From contig NZ_LHQS01000002.1 in the NCBI RefSeq assembly GCF_004102725.1, positions 363,984-427,983 of the forward strand: DNA of 64,000 bases, in the 5' to 3' direction. Under the pieces are notes generated by a model, which worked only from the letters and a program-made list of their open reading frames with translations, was not told the origin of the DNA and searched no databases. Position 1 is the stretch's first letter, and every line of letters starts with the position of its first letter. Made by a program: the position numbers and the translations under genes. The DNA is from Methanoculleus taiwanensis. GTDB lineage: Archaea > Halobacteriota > Methanomicrobia > Methanomicrobiales > Methanoculleaceae. Below are positions 45,256 to 54,777 of the stretch, piece after piece.

Positions 45256-46641
45256 GTGATATTTTACGGCAGGGAGCGCGAACTTGAACTCATGGAGCAC
45301 CTCTATGCCAGAGCCCCGTCCTTTCTGGTCGTCACCGGCAGGAGAAGGGTCGGCAAGACCGAGCTCATTCTGGAATTCTGCAGGGGGAAGCGTGCTCTGT
45401 ACTTTTACGTCGATGCAAACAAGAGCATCGAGGATCTGATGGAGGAGTTCGGACGGCTGATGGTCGATATGCTCGATCTTCCCGGTTACATCAGAACCGA
45501 TACGCCGGAGGCGTTCCTGGAGTTTCTCTTCTCGTTCAAAGATCCGCTGATCGTCGTCTTCGACGAGTTCCAGCGCTTTTTAAAGATCCACCCCTCCTTT
45601 ATCTCCCAGATGCAGCGGTTCTGGGATCTGAAGGGGCGGGACTCTCATCTCTTTATTATCGTCTCGGGCTCGTCGGTCGGCATGATCCGGGAGATCTTCC
45701 TCGAAGGAGGCGCTCCCCTCTTCAAGCGGGCCGACAATATCCTGACACTTCGGCCATTCGGCCCTCTTGAGTGCCTGACCATTCTCGGCGACCTCGGTGT
45801 AGAAGACCCGGATGACCGGCTTGATCTCTATCTCCTCTTCGGTGGGACGATCTACTACTACACCTACCTCGAGAAGTACGGGTGTACCGATCTTGCGAGC
45901 GCTCTCGACCGACTTCTTCTCGACGAACTCGCCCCTCTTCGGCGGGAGATGAGCGACGTTGTCGTCGAGGAGTTCGGCCGCGAGCACGCGACCTACTACG
46001 AGATCCTCGCCGCCATCGCCGAGGGAAAGGTGACGCAGAAGGAGATTGCCGACTTCGTCCGCCTCCCCCCTACCTCTCTGCCGCCGTACCTGCGCGACCT
46101 TATCGATCTCCTCGGGATCATCGAGTACCGGACGCCGGTCACGGAGCGGGGGAGGCGATCGAAGATGGGCAGGTATCTCTTTTGCGACAACTTCTTCCGG
46201 TTTTACGCCCGGTATATCTACCGGAACATGAGCCTGTACCAGAGCGGCCGCTTCGATATCATACGAGAGCGGATCTTCCGGGAATGGAGGGGATTTTCGG
46301 GCTGGGCGTTTGAGGAGATGGTGCGCAGCCTCATCGCCCGCGACCTCGCTGACCGGTATGACGAGGTCGGCCCATGGTGGAATCGCCGGGGGGACGAGAT
46401 AGACGTTATCGCCCTTTCGCCCTGCGGGACTCTTGCCGTCGAGATCAAGAATCGGGATCTTTCGCGGTATGAGGCATACAGTATCCTCTCCTCGCTCTCC
46501 GAGAAGATCCCGCTCGTAAAAGGCCTCGTAAGCCCGGTGGCAACCGGCGTTGCCGGCCGCACCGTGGACGAGAAGGAGACACTGCGGGAAGAGGGTTTCT
46601 TCGTCACCGGTCTTGCCGACCTCGGGCTCGGATATGAGTGA
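45256..46641 (+). CDS. Archaeal ATPase with C-terminal DUF234 nuclease-like domain
   Basis: The protein has about 461 residues. The N-terminus reads IFYGRERELELME, then Walker A VVTGRRRVGKTELI, Walker B DPLIVVFDEFQRF and a winged-helix part with VTQKEIADFVRLPPTSLPPY. The C-terminal DUF234 part has GDEIDVIALSPCGTLAVEIK, a PD-(D/E)XK-like Asp and Glu-x-Lys. The family is widespread in archaea and may act in defence or mobile-element biology; the function is unproven. I prefer the GTG at 45256, directly before the family start. ATGs at 45220 and 45235 would add a hydrophobic stretch made by the AT-rich promoter-like DNA. Confidence 0.85.
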   Translation: MIFYGRERELELMEHLYARAPSFLVVTGRRRVGKTELILEFCRGKRALYFYVDANKSIEDLMEEFGRLMVDMLDLPGYIRTDTPEAFLEFLFSFKDPLIVVFDEFQRFLKIHPSFISQMQRFWDLKGRDSHLFIIVSGSSVGMIREIFLEGGAPLFKRADNILTLRPFGPLECLTILGDLGVEDPDDRLDLYLLFGGTIYYYTYLEKYGCTDLASALDRLLLDELAPLRREMSDVVVEEFGREHATYYEILAAIAEGKVTQKEIADFVRLPPTSLPPYLRDLIDLLGIIEYRTPVTERGRRSKMGRYLFCDNFFRFYARYIYRNMSLYQSGRFDIIRERIFREWRGFSGWAFEEMVRSLIARDLADRYDEVGPWWNRRGDEIDVIALSPCGTLAVEIKNRDLSRYEAYSILSSLSEKIPLVKGLVSPVATGVAGRTVDEKETLREEGFFVTGLADLGLGYE

Positions 46642-46788
46642 GCGCCGAACCCTCGACGGAGGAATGGTTCCGGAGGTACCATGCAGCCACGCACGGCGGG
46701 TGGGCATTCTGTCCTTCATCGAGAGGCACCTGACGGATCCGTGCTGCACTGGAGTGACCTGAACCGGGATGCGCCGGAACTGAATCGC

Positions 46789-46798
46789 GTATATTATC
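46789..46798 (+). promoter_or_regulatory. TATA box of pgiA
   Basis: GTATATTATC lies 26-35 bases before the ATG at 46824, so the message would be leaderless or nearly so. No ribosome-binding site is visible, in agreement. Confidence 0.5.
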
Positions 46799-46823
46799 AC
46801 TAACCGTGACAGAATGAAGATCG

Positions 46824-47522
46824 ATGAGCCGTTATTGGCCGGGTATTCTCCCCGACCCTTCCGTCCGAACCCTCGACGACATGCGGTACGTGCTGGCGAG
46901 CCCGGACGCCGCCGGCACCATGCCGCTGTACTTTATGTACCGCGATCTCGCTCTCACCGAGGACGATCGCCAGTGGCTCGCCGAGCAGAACGTCCGGTTC
47001 GACATCACCGTCATTCCCCCGGGAATTGTCGGCGGCGAGTACGTCAAGACCAAGGGGCACTACCACCCCCTCACGCCGGCGGGCATCGGCTACCCCGAGC
47101 TCTACCAGGTGCTGGCCGGCGAGGCACACTACCTCCTCCAGCGAAAAGATCTCCGCGACGTTGTCGTCGTCACGGCAAAGGCGGCCGAGTTCGTTCTCAT
47201 CCCGCCCGGCTACGGGCACGTGACGATCAATCCCGGGGTGGAGGAGCTCGTGATGGCGAACCTGGTCTCGGCCGGGGTTGCGAGCGAGTATGCGTTCTAT
47301 GAGCAGATGCAGGGCGGAGCCTACTACGAGATGGAAGGAGGGGTCTGGGTGCGGAATCCGCGCTATCCGGCGGTCCCTCCGCTGAGGGTGATTGCTGCGG
47401 TGGAGGTGCCGGAGCTTGGTATCAGGCATGGGAGGGGGATCTATGAGATGGTGTCGCAGCGGGAGGATCTGGCGTATCTGAATGCGCCGGAGAAGATTCC
47501 GGATGATTTCTACAAAACGTAG
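46824..47522 (+). CDS. pgiA: Cupin-type glucose-6-phosphate isomerase
   Basis: This 232-residue archaeal phosphoglucose isomerase converts glucose-6-P and fructose-6-P. The cupin metal motif is KTKGHYHPLTPAGIGYPELY, with two His and a Glu, and a further His is in PGYGHVTINPG. The C-terminal extension of about 50 residues is usual in the euryarchaeal form. It supplies fructose-6-P for the ManC isomerase domain and the nucleotide sugars made nearby. Confidence 0.94.
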   Translation: MSRYWPGILPDPSVRTLDDMRYVLASPDAAGTMPLYFMYRDLALTEDDRQWLAEQNVRFDITVIPPGIVGGEYVKTKGHYHPLTPAGIGYPELYQVLAGEAHYLLQRKDLRDVVVVTAKAAEFVLIPPGYGHVTINPGVEELVMANLVSAGVASEYAFYEQMQGGAYYEMEGGVWVRNPRYPAVPPLRVIAAVEVPELGIRHGRGIYEMVSQREDLAYLNAPEKIPDDFYKT

Positions 47523-47978
47523 ATCGATTGGTTCCACCCTTTGTTGCTGAGAGATCTGCGATGTTGAGCGGGCGTTTCTCCTTGCTTTCAGGTGTGGGTG
47601 CCGTCGCCCTGTTCGTTTGGAACCGGTGTACTTATCAGGACATGGAATTTTAAGGCTTGGGATGTGGCTATCCGACCCGGCGTCCGGAATATATTAGCAC
47701 CTCGCCGTGCGCGGTATGGGAGCCTGGAGCAGATGTACCAGTGCATGAAAGTGCATACTTGTCTTTGTATGGCAGCAATTTCCAATTCATCTTCTTTTCT
47801 GGCCTTGATTCAATGCCGATGCCAAACGCGTGCCTGGCACCGTTCAGAAAGCATCTGCAGCCTGCCAATTGGATATAAATGACCGAATATTTCCTGCGCA
47901 CTCTCTTCTCGAAATGATCACCTTCATATTCCGTGCTGGAAAATACTATGAACTGAAATTTCGGAGCGACGAGACCAG
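47523..47978 (+). promoter_or_regulatory. Gene-free stretch with the promoter of the second manC
   Basis: GGATATAAAT at about 47870-47879 is a TATA-like box roughly 100 bases before the ATG. The preceding 350 bases hold no convincing gene and have lower GC than the flanks. Confidence 0.4.
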
Positions 47979-49331
47979 ATGAAGACACTCATCCTCGCGG
48001 GAGGAAGCGGCACCCGGCTCTTCCCGCTCAGCCGCGAACACTACCCGAAGCAGTTCATCAAACTCTTCGATGACGAATCGCTCTTCCAGAAGACGGTGAA
48101 GCGTTCCCTCCTTCTTTCTGCCCCGAAGGATATCTTCATTGTCACCAATAAGGATCACAAGTTTCTGATCCGCGACCAGCTCGCCGAGATCGGGTGCGAC
48201 TGCACCGTCCTCGTCGAGCCGGAGGGAAAGAACACCCTCCCTGCCATCTACTACGGCGTGAAGGCGATTGCGGAGGGCAACGGTTCTTCCCCGGTCGCCG
48301 TCCTCTCATCCGATCACCTGATCGATGCAAACAGCCAGTACACCGAAGCCTTCCGGAAGGCCGAACGCCTCTCCCGGGATCGCCTCGTGGTCTTCGGCGT
48401 GAAACCTACCTGCCCGCACACCGGCTACGGCTACATCAGGCCCGGGCAGGCGCTTGAAGAGGGGTATGCCGTCGATGCCTTCGTTGAGAAGCCCGACCTG
48501 CCGACGGCGGAGCGCTACCTGGCTGAAGGCTACCTCTGGAACTCCGGGATGTTCCTCTTCAACTCCGATCTCTTCCTCGCGGAATGTGCAAGCCTGACTC
48601 CTGACGTTGCCCGGGCATTTGAAAACCCGGTTGTGCAGGCCTTCGAGCAGACGCCGAAGATCTCCATCGACTACGGGATCATGGAGAAAACCCACAAGGC
48701 CGCCGTCGTTCCCTTCGAGGCCGAGTGGGACGATGTGGGGAACTTCGACGCTCTCTATGGCTGCCTCCCGAAGAACGGCAACCGGAATGCCGTTCGGGGT
48801 GAGCACATCGGCATCAACTCCCGTGACAACCTGATCATCAGCGACCGGCTGGTGGCCACGGTCGGGATCGAGAATCTTGCTATCGTGGAGACGAAGGACG
48901 CGATCCTCATCGCCTCACGGGACGAGGCTCAGAGCGTGGGCGAGATTGTGCGGCTACTGCGGGAGAAGGGCGATGCCCGTGCGGCCTTCCACACCGAGGT
49001 GCACCGACCGTGGGGCTCGTACACGACCCTCGAGGATGGCAGCGCCTATAAGATCAAGCGGGTCACCGTCCCGCCGAAGCGCCGCCTCTCCCTGCAGATG
49101 CACCACCACCGCTCCGAGCACTGGGTGGTCGTCACCGGCTGCGCCGAGGTGACGGTTGGTGAACGGACGTTCCTGCTTCGGAATGGCGAGAGCACGTTCG
49201 TCCCTGCCGGGACAATGCATCGGCTGCATAACCCCGGGATGCTGCCGCTCGAGCTGATTGAGGTGCAGATCGGGGAGTACACCGGGGAAGATGACATTGT
49301 GCGGTATGAAGATGATTTTGATCGTATCTAG
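47979..49331 (+). CDS. manC: Mannose-1-phosphate guanylyltransferase / mannose-6-phosphate isomerase, second copy
   Basis: This 450-residue enzyme has the same length as the copy at 40918 and is alike over the whole protein. It keeps LAGGSGTRLFPLSREHYPKQ, FVEKPDLPTAERY and the cupin LQMHHHRSEHWVVV. It provides GDP-mannose directly to the two dehydratases that follow, so this copy is probably dedicated to the polysaccharide locus. The DNA of the cupin part is nearly the same in both copies. Confidence 0.95.
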   Translation: MKTLILAGGSGTRLFPLSREHYPKQFIKLFDDESLFQKTVKRSLLLSAPKDIFIVTNKDHKFLIRDQLAEIGCDCTVLVEPEGKNTLPAIYYGVKAIAEGNGSSPVAVLSSDHLIDANSQYTEAFRKAERLSRDRLVVFGVKPTCPHTGYGYIRPGQALEEGYAVDAFVEKPDLPTAERYLAEGYLWNSGMFLFNSDLFLAECASLTPDVARAFENPVVQAFEQTPKISIDYGIMEKTHKAAVVPFEAEWDDVGNFDALYGCLPKNGNRNAVRGEHIGINSRDNLIISDRLVATVGIENLAIVETKDAILIASRDEAQSVGEIVRLLREKGDARAAFHTEVHRPWGSYTTLEDGSAYKIKRVTVPPKRRLSLQMHHHRSEHWVVVTGCAEVTVGERTFLLRNGESTFVPAGTMHRLHNPGMLPLELIEVQIGEYTGEDDIVRYEDDFDRI

Positions 49332-49352
49332 ATTTGCATGTGGTGATTCGTG

Positions 49353-50378
49353 ATGTCAAAAATTGCACTTATTACAGGTATTACCGGCCAGGATGGATCG
49401 TACTTAGCGGAATGGCTTCTTGAGAATAATTATTCCGTATACGGGCTGGTAAGAAGGCTCAGTACTCCTAACTATAGTCGGATAGAGCATCTGCTCGATA
49501 AAGTCACACTCCTAGAAGGAGACTTAACGGATCAATCCTCACTTGATGCCGCCGTGACGGAGGCCAAGCCGGACGAGGTATACAACCTCGCCGCCCAGTC
49601 ATTTGTCGCCACGTCATGGACTCAGCCCGTGGCGACCGGTGAAGTGACGGGGCTTGGTGCTCTCCGGGTCATGGAGGCTGTCCGGCGGTGCTGCCCGGAT
49701 GCAAAGGTCTACCAGGCATCGAGCAGCGAGATGTTTGGTAAAGTTCTGGAGACGCCGCAGCGCGAAACAACTCCTTTCTACCCCCGGTCTCCCTACGGGT
49801 TTGCCAAGGTCTATGCCTACTGGGCGACGATCAATTACCGGGAGAGCTATGAGATGTTCTGCTGCAACGGCATCCTCTTCAACCACGAGTCGCCCCGCCG
49901 CGGGATCGAGTTCGTGACCCGGAAGATCACCGATGCTGTTGCCCGGATTGCCTGTGGCCTGGATAAGGAGCTGCGGCTCGGGAACCTGGATGCCTACCGT
50001 GACTGGGGATTTGCCGGGGACTACGTCAAAGCGATGTGGCTGATGCTCCAGCAGGAGACGCCGGACGATTACGTCATCGCTACCAATGAAGCACACTCGG
50101 TACGGGAGTTCGTGGATCTCGCATTCTCCGAGGTCGGCCTGAATTACGAAGACTACGTCGTGGTCGACCCGAAATACTTCCGACCGGCTGAAGTGAACTA
50201 CCTCTTAGGCGATGCTACGAAGGCCAAAGAGGCACTGGGCTGGAAGCCGGAGGTATCTTTTGAGAAGCTGGTGAGGATGATGACCCTTGCCGATGTCGAG
50301 AGATATGAGAAGATATACGGGAAGCCCGAAGAATCCGCCAGTATCGTGAATACCGGGCGTTCAGCACAGGAATATTAG
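49353..50378 (+). CDS. gmd: GDP-mannose 4,6-dehydratase, first of two tandem paralogues
   Basis: The protein has 341 residues from [20 protein letters not shown]. It would convert GDP-mannose to GDP-4-keto-6-deoxymannose using tightly bound NADP. The nucleotide loop [21 protein letters not shown] with catalytic Ser and Glu, and YGFAK with Tyr and Lys are intact, and [16 protein letters not shown] is the family hallmark. GGTGA lies six bases before the ATG. The first 200 bases have lower GC than the rest, suggesting a mosaic gene. Confidence 0.93.
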   Translation: MSKIALITGITGQDGSYLAEWLLENNYSVYGLVRRLSTPNYSRIEHLLDKVTLLEGDLTDQSSLDAAVTEAKPDEVYNLAAQSFVATSWTQPVATGEVTGLGALRVMEAVRRCCPDAKVYQASSSEMFGKVLETPQRETTPFYPRSPYGFAKVYAYWATINYRESYEMFCCNGILFNHESPRRGIEFVTRKITDAVARIACGLDKELRLGNLDAYRDWGFAGDYVKAMWLMLQQETPDDYVIATNEAHSVREFVDLAFSEVGLNYEDYVVVDPKYFRPAEVNYLLGDATKAKEALGWKPEVSFEKLVRMMTLADVERYEKIYGKPEESASIVNTGRSAQEY

Positions 50379-50411
50379 ATTCTTTCATTCGTGACGGATC
50401 GGGTGGTATCA

Positions 50412-51386
50412 ATGGGAAGGACTGCACTCATCACAGGGGTAACCGGGCAGGACGGGTTCTATCTTGCAGAGTTACTTCTCGCCAAGGGCTATACGGTTCA
50501 CGGGCTTGTTCGATCCCATGCATCCGGCGTTGCGAGGTTGGGAGAGCTCTCTGAACGGATTTCGCTTCTTGAGGGCGATCTGACTGACCAGGCATCACTC
50601 GATACTGCTGTGAAATCTGTTCAGCCGGATGAGGTGTACAACCTTGCTGCCCAGTCGTTTGTCGCCATGTCATGGACTCAGCCCGTGGCGACCGGCGATA
50701 TCACGGCACTCGGCGCCGTCCGGGTACTGGAGGCTGTCCGGCGATGCTGTCCTGATGCAAAGGTCTTCCAGGCGTCGAGCGCCGAAGTCTTCGGGAACGC
50801 CCCGGAGATGCCCCAGAGTGAGAAGACGCCTTTCTGTCCGCGGAATCCGTATGGAACTGCAAAGGCCTATGCGTACCGGATGACGGTGAACCACCGGGAG
50901 AGTTACGGTATGTTCTGCTGCAACGGCATCCTCTTCAACCACGAGTCGCCGCGGCGCGGGATCGAGTTCGTGACCCGGAAGATCACGAATGGGGCTGCCA
51001 GGATTGCTTGTGGATTGGATAAGGAGCTGCGGCTTGGGAACCTGGATGCCTACCGTGACTGGGGATTTGCGGGCGACTATGTCAAAGCGATGTGGCTGAT
51101 ACTCCAGCAGGAGACGCCTGACGATTACGTCATCGCGACCGGCGAGGCGCACTCCGTGCGGGAGTTCGTGGATCTCGCATTCTCCGAGGCCGGTCTGAAC
51201 TACGAGGACTACGTCGTGGTTGACCCGAAGTTCTTCCGGCCGGCTGAGGTGAATTTCCTGCTCGGGGATGCATCAAAGGCACAGGAGAAACTTGGGTGGA
51301 AGCCGGATTTTACGTTTGCAGATCTTGTACGGATGATGGTGCGGGCAGATCTTGAAAGCGTTCGCAACGGGACTATCGGAGACTAA
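50412..51386 (+). CDS. GDP-mannose 4,6-dehydratase-like, second tandem paralogue
   Basis: The protein has 324 residues from MGRTALITGVTGQDGFYLAE, behind GGTGG. It shares [16 protein letters not shown] and the rest of the C-terminal half with its neighbour, nearly base for base in places, but is more different in the first 60 residues. The active-site motif reads ASSAEVFG and YGTAK, so it should still be catalytic. It may be a second dehydratase or have become the GDP-4-keto-6-deoxymannose reductase; the sequence favours the dehydratase. Confidence 0.88.
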   Translation: MGRTALITGVTGQDGFYLAELLLAKGYTVHGLVRSHASGVARLGELSERISLLEGDLTDQASLDTAVKSVQPDEVYNLAAQSFVAMSWTQPVATGDITALGAVRVLEAVRRCCPDAKVFQASSAEVFGNAPEMPQSEKTPFCPRNPYGTAKAYAYRMTVNHRESYGMFCCNGILFNHESPRRGIEFVTRKITNGAARIACGLDKELRLGNLDAYRDWGFAGDYVKAMWLILQQETPDDYVIATGEAHSVREFVDLAFSEAGLNYEDYVVVDPKFFRPAEVNFLLGDASKAQEKLGWKPDFTFADLVRMMVRADLESVRNGTIGD

Positions 51387-51405
51387 ATTCCTTTGGTGAC
51401 CTGGG

Positions 51406-52722
51406 TTGACTGCGGGAAAGAAATTCGTTAAGAATACCTTTTCATTAGCATCTGCGGAGCTCGTAACAAAATTTTTAGGATTTATTCTTGTCATCTACAT
51501 TGCCCGAGTCCTTGGAGAGGTTGAGTTCGGCAAATACTCGTTCGCTCTGGCGTTTACATTACTGTTCGCATTTTTTTCGGACTTTGGCTTAAGCCAGTTA
51601 ACTATACGTGAGGTCGCAAGCCGGAAAGAAGATGCAGATAAGTATCTTGGGACGGTTTCAGCGATCAAGGTGATTCTTTCGGTTTTGACAATCGCCCTTG
51701 TCGTAGTGGCGATTAATGTTTTGGAGTATCCATACGAGATTGTCATCGCCGTGTATATTGCTGGAGCCTACGCGGTAGTCAACTCTTTTAATCTATTTCT
51801 TTGCTCTTTTTACCGGGCGTTTGAGCAGATGGAATATGAGTTGGTAACCCGGGTTATGGAAAAAATAATCATCTTTTCTTTAGCAATTGTTTTTCTCCTG
51901 CTTGGCTATAGCTTTATTGCTGTTATATCCGCTTTTTTAATAGGTAGTTTAACCCGCCTTGTGGCAAGCTTACTCTTTGTTACTACAAAGTTTATAAGGC
52001 CTAAATTACATTTTGACCGTCTTTTCCTTCGAACACTATGTACCCAAGCGTTACCCTTCGGCTTAACTACTCTTTTTGTTGTGATTTATTTTAAGATCGA
52101 CACGGTTATGCTCTCAATGATGGTTGGAGATTCTGCTGTTGGGCTTTACAATGCATCCTATAATATTATTGAGGGTTTGATCGCACTCGTGGCCGGATCT
52201 TTTGGCGGAGTGATCTTCCCGATGCTGTCAAAAAATTTTACTGCGTCTCCTGAAAGGTTAAGGAAACTCTATCTTCAGTCATTCCAGATCATTCTTATTG
52301 TCGGTATATTGATATTTATTTTTGTTCAACTATTTACCTTTTATATTGTTGAACTATTATATGGATCCGCTTATCAGATAGCAGCCCTTGTTTTACAGAT
52401 CCAGATAATAGCATTTCTGATTGTCTGTGTCAGCACAGTAACGAGCACTCTGCTTAATTCAGCGAGTATGCAACGTATCGTGGCAATAGGGACCGGGTTC
52501 GGTGCTTTGCTAAACGTCTGTTTAAACTATGTTCTTATTCCTCAGTACAGCCTCTTTGGTGCGGCATGGGCAACGGTGCTCACTGAGTTGTTCGGCTTTA
52601 GCGTGTATCTATACTACTCCACACGTCTGTTAAAGATCGATTGGGGAGATTATAAAAGCCATATTTCTATTATGAACGAAAATATTCAGTTAACGAAAGG
52701 TTTGTTCAAACAAGCGAGGTAG
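51406..52722 (+). CDS. Polysaccharide flippase, Wzx/MATE-like
   Basis: This 438-residue membrane protein has about 12-14 hydrophobic helices. It starts at TTG (read MTAGKKFVKNTFSLASAEL) seven bases after GGTGA. The N-terminal pattern FLGFILVIYIARVLGEVEFG, with the RVLG motif, is typical of lipid-linked oligosaccharide flippases. It would move lipid-bound glycan units across the cell membrane. It is the first gene of the low-GC island: its GC and codon use differ sharply from the dehydratase gene 20 bases upstream. Confidence 0.9.
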   Translation: MTAGKKFVKNTFSLASAELVTKFLGFILVIYIARVLGEVEFGKYSFALAFTLLFAFFSDFGLSQLTIREVASRKEDADKYLGTVSAIKVILSVLTIALVVVAINVLEYPYEIVIAVYIAGAYAVVNSFNLFLCSFYRAFEQMEYELVTRVMEKIIIFSLAIVFLLLGYSFIAVISAFLIGSLTRLVASLLFVTTKFIRPKLHFDRLFLRTLCTQALPFGLTTLFVVIYFKIDTVMLSMMVGDSAVGLYNASYNIIEGLIALVAGSFGGVIFPMLSKNFTASPERLRKLYLQSFQIILIVGILIFIFVQLFTFYIVELLYGSAYQIAALVLQIQIIAFLIVCVSTVTSTLLNSASMQRIVAIGTGFGALLNVCLNYVLIPQYSLFGAAWATVLTELFGFSVYLYYSTRLLKIDWGDYKSHISIMNENIQLTKGLFKQAR

Positions 52723-52954
52723 TTACAAATACGGAATTCCGGGTGTATTATGCGAATGCATCCAGTCTCAGTAGTTCGCTAATTTGAGAACCGGCATACT
52801 CTTTGCCGACTCAGGAAACCAACACAAAAGCGAAAGATCTATATGAGTTGCAGGCGCTCCGTCATGGCTTCAACGAAACGGGAGACGACCTAGAAGAAGA
52901 ATAACGACCTCAAACCGAAACCAGCAAAACATCTGAGAATTGCGGAGAGTGAGT

Positions 52955-54166
52955 TTAAATTAAAGATTGTATAATTTTATTTTGTTTTTCAGCAATTTTT
53001 CTCCAATCATAGTTCTCTTCAACCCATTCCCGACCGTGACGGCACAAATTATCAGCTAATTGTCTATCGGACTTTATTAATTCAATATAATCCAGAAATC
53101 CATCAATTTCCGAGATTATTGCAGTTTGATTTTCAATAATCTCAAGGCCTCTCCCTCCTATCTTAGTTGTTATTGTTGGAAGTCCCGCGGCGAGATATTC
53201 GAGCATTTTTAAATTTGTGCCACTTCCAGATTTCATTGGATTTATTGCAATATCAGCAGATTTAAATAATGTGGATATGTCCTCCGTGTATCCCGTGAAC
53301 TGTAAATTATCTTGATTTGTATATAAGTCTCCGATGGATCCACCAACCAGAAATAAGATGTCTTTGTTTTTACAGTTCTTTGCCATCTTGATGATCTCGT
53401 TTACGGCCTGAATGTTAGGCGGATGTTTCGACCCTGTAAATAAAACCACATATTTTCCATGAATGCCTAAAGCTTTTTTATATTTCGTTCTGTCAGAATT
53501 AGACGTTGGGGTGTATGAATCGATATCTACCCCATTGGGTATGATGTGGATCTTAGAATTTGGACATTTTTTGGTCTTTATTAACTTCTCTTTATTTTCA
53601 TATGAGGTGACAAAAACAGCATCTGCGTTCTCAAGTGCATTTTGTTCAATATTTAGCGCGTAGTTTATTAATTTCCTCCCAAAATATGAATCCCAACACA
53701 TGTTCTGGCATAACAGTTCGAACTGAAGGTCATGTTGATCGAGAATTATTGGGGTATGTTCGGGCTTGATTTTAGATACGACATCGAATTGCCATGGCAT
53801 CTCTACTTGAATAACAGAGCAATTTGATAAATGTTCTATAAGTGCTTTCGGTCTGAAATATTCTAATGCCTTGCCCGCAAAGAGATCGGGGATATTTTTT
53901 ACTGCCTTTCGAAGAATCTGATGGTTTATAATCGAGGTGAAATTGATATATCTATATTCGGTGAAATGTCCATTAATTCTTAATTCTGGCTGCTTCTTTA
54001 GTTGCCAAAGTTTTTTTAATTCATGTTGCCTTAATCCCTGGGAAAAAAGAAAAATATTATGTTTTTTTGAAAGTTCTTTGCATAAATTAAACACTCTCAA
54101 TGCCCCTCCGTCATAGGGTGGGTAAATACCATTTGGGGAAATTGTTAGCAAATCCATTTGATTCAC
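52955..54166 (-). CDS. Glycosyltransferase family 4 protein
   Basis: This 403-residue GT-B enzyme has an N-terminal acceptor domain (SPNGIYPPYDGGALRVFNL) and a C-terminal donor domain. The latter contains HIIPNGVDIDSYTP and GSGTNLKMLEYLAAGLPTIT, the Glu-containing sugar-nucleotide site. It uses a nucleotide sugar to extend a glycan; donor and acceptor are unknown. AT-rich DNA matches the island. It stands alone on the minus strand, convergent with the flippase. Confidence 0.88.
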   Translation of the reverse strand: MNQMDLLTISPNGIYPPYDGGALRVFNLCKELSKKHNIFLFSQGLRQHELKKLWQLKKQPELRINGHFTEYRYINFTSIINHQILRKAVKNIPDLFAGKALEYFRPKALIEHLSNCSVIQVEMPWQFDVVSKIKPEHTPIILDQHDLQFELLCQNMCWDSYFGRKLINYALNIEQNALENADAVFVTSYENKEKLIKTKKCPNSKIHIIPNGVDIDSYTPTSNSDRTKYKKALGIHGKYVVLFTGSKHPPNIQAVNEIIKMAKNCKNKDILFLVGGSIGDLYTNQDNLQFTGYTEDISTLFKSADIAINPMKSGSGTNLKMLEYLAAGLPTITTKIGGRGLEIIENQTAIISEIDGFLDYIELIKSDRQLADNLCRHGREWVEENYDWRKIAEKQNKIIQSLI

Positions 54167-54219
54167 AAATAATGATACATGCTATTTTATATCTGTAACT
54201 GTTCTGTTTGCCTGGTGAG

Positions 54220-54420
54220 GTGACAATAAGTGACGTCATTCCAAATATCCATGATGCCTTTTCGGCTACAGGCTCGATCGATGAAAAAGCCTATGATGCC
54301 GTCTCGACAACAGGCTCAACCGATGAAAATACTTTTCTCGCTGTATCTCAAGCCGAGGGTGTGGGTAGGGGGTTGAGAGTATTTTCATGGGTTGCGCCTG
54401 TGGCCGTGCCGGTCACATAG
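54220..54420 (+). CDS. Possible small protein with 14-residue repeats
   Basis: From a GTG at 54220 the frame encodes about 66 residues. It contains DAFSATGSIDEKAY, DAVSTTGSTDENTF and LAVSQAEG, which are repeats of 42 bases starting at 54253, 54295 and 54337. A TATA-like TATTTTATATC lies about 30 bases upstream and GGTGAGG overlaps the start. I do not recognise the family. It may be a gene remnant among the transposase debris. Confidence 0.35.
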   Translation: MTISDVIPNIHDAFSATGSIDEKAYDAVSTTGSTDENTFLAVSQAEGVGRGLRVFSWVAPVAVPVT

Positions 54421-54551
54421 TTGTTTTAGGATCAGATCCTGTGATGAAAACTAACGCATTTTGCCATTGAAGGCCCTACTGTGTCGTGAACACGGATGTG
54501 AAATTGACCTTCGAGGCAGCTCCCTCTGTCCACACCGAAGTGTGATGATGT

Positions 54552-54767
54552 ATGAGAGAAAAAGCCTGTGGGTTAGACCTCCACAAGAAGTTTATCGTCG
54601 CTGCCATCATCGATCAGGGCGGCAACACGGCAGAACAGCGATTCAGCCGTACGCAAGCCGACCTGCTTCTGCTGAAAGATTGGGTTCTCTACCACGGCTG
54701 CGAGGTTGTAGCCTGTGAATCCACCAGCGATTACTGGGTATGGGTCTACGACCTGTTTCTGCGATAG
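54552..54767 (+). pseudogene. IS110-family transposase remnant (N-terminus)
   Basis: The 71 residues read CGLDLHKKFIVAAIIDQGG and VVACESTSDYWVWVYDLFLR, the start of the DEDD-type IS110 transposases, with the first Asp and the Glu present. The frame stops there; a full protein has more than 300 residues, and the following DNA belongs to a different transposase. It is truncated and dead. Confidence 0.8.
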
Positions 54768-54777
54768 CGGGGCGTAT

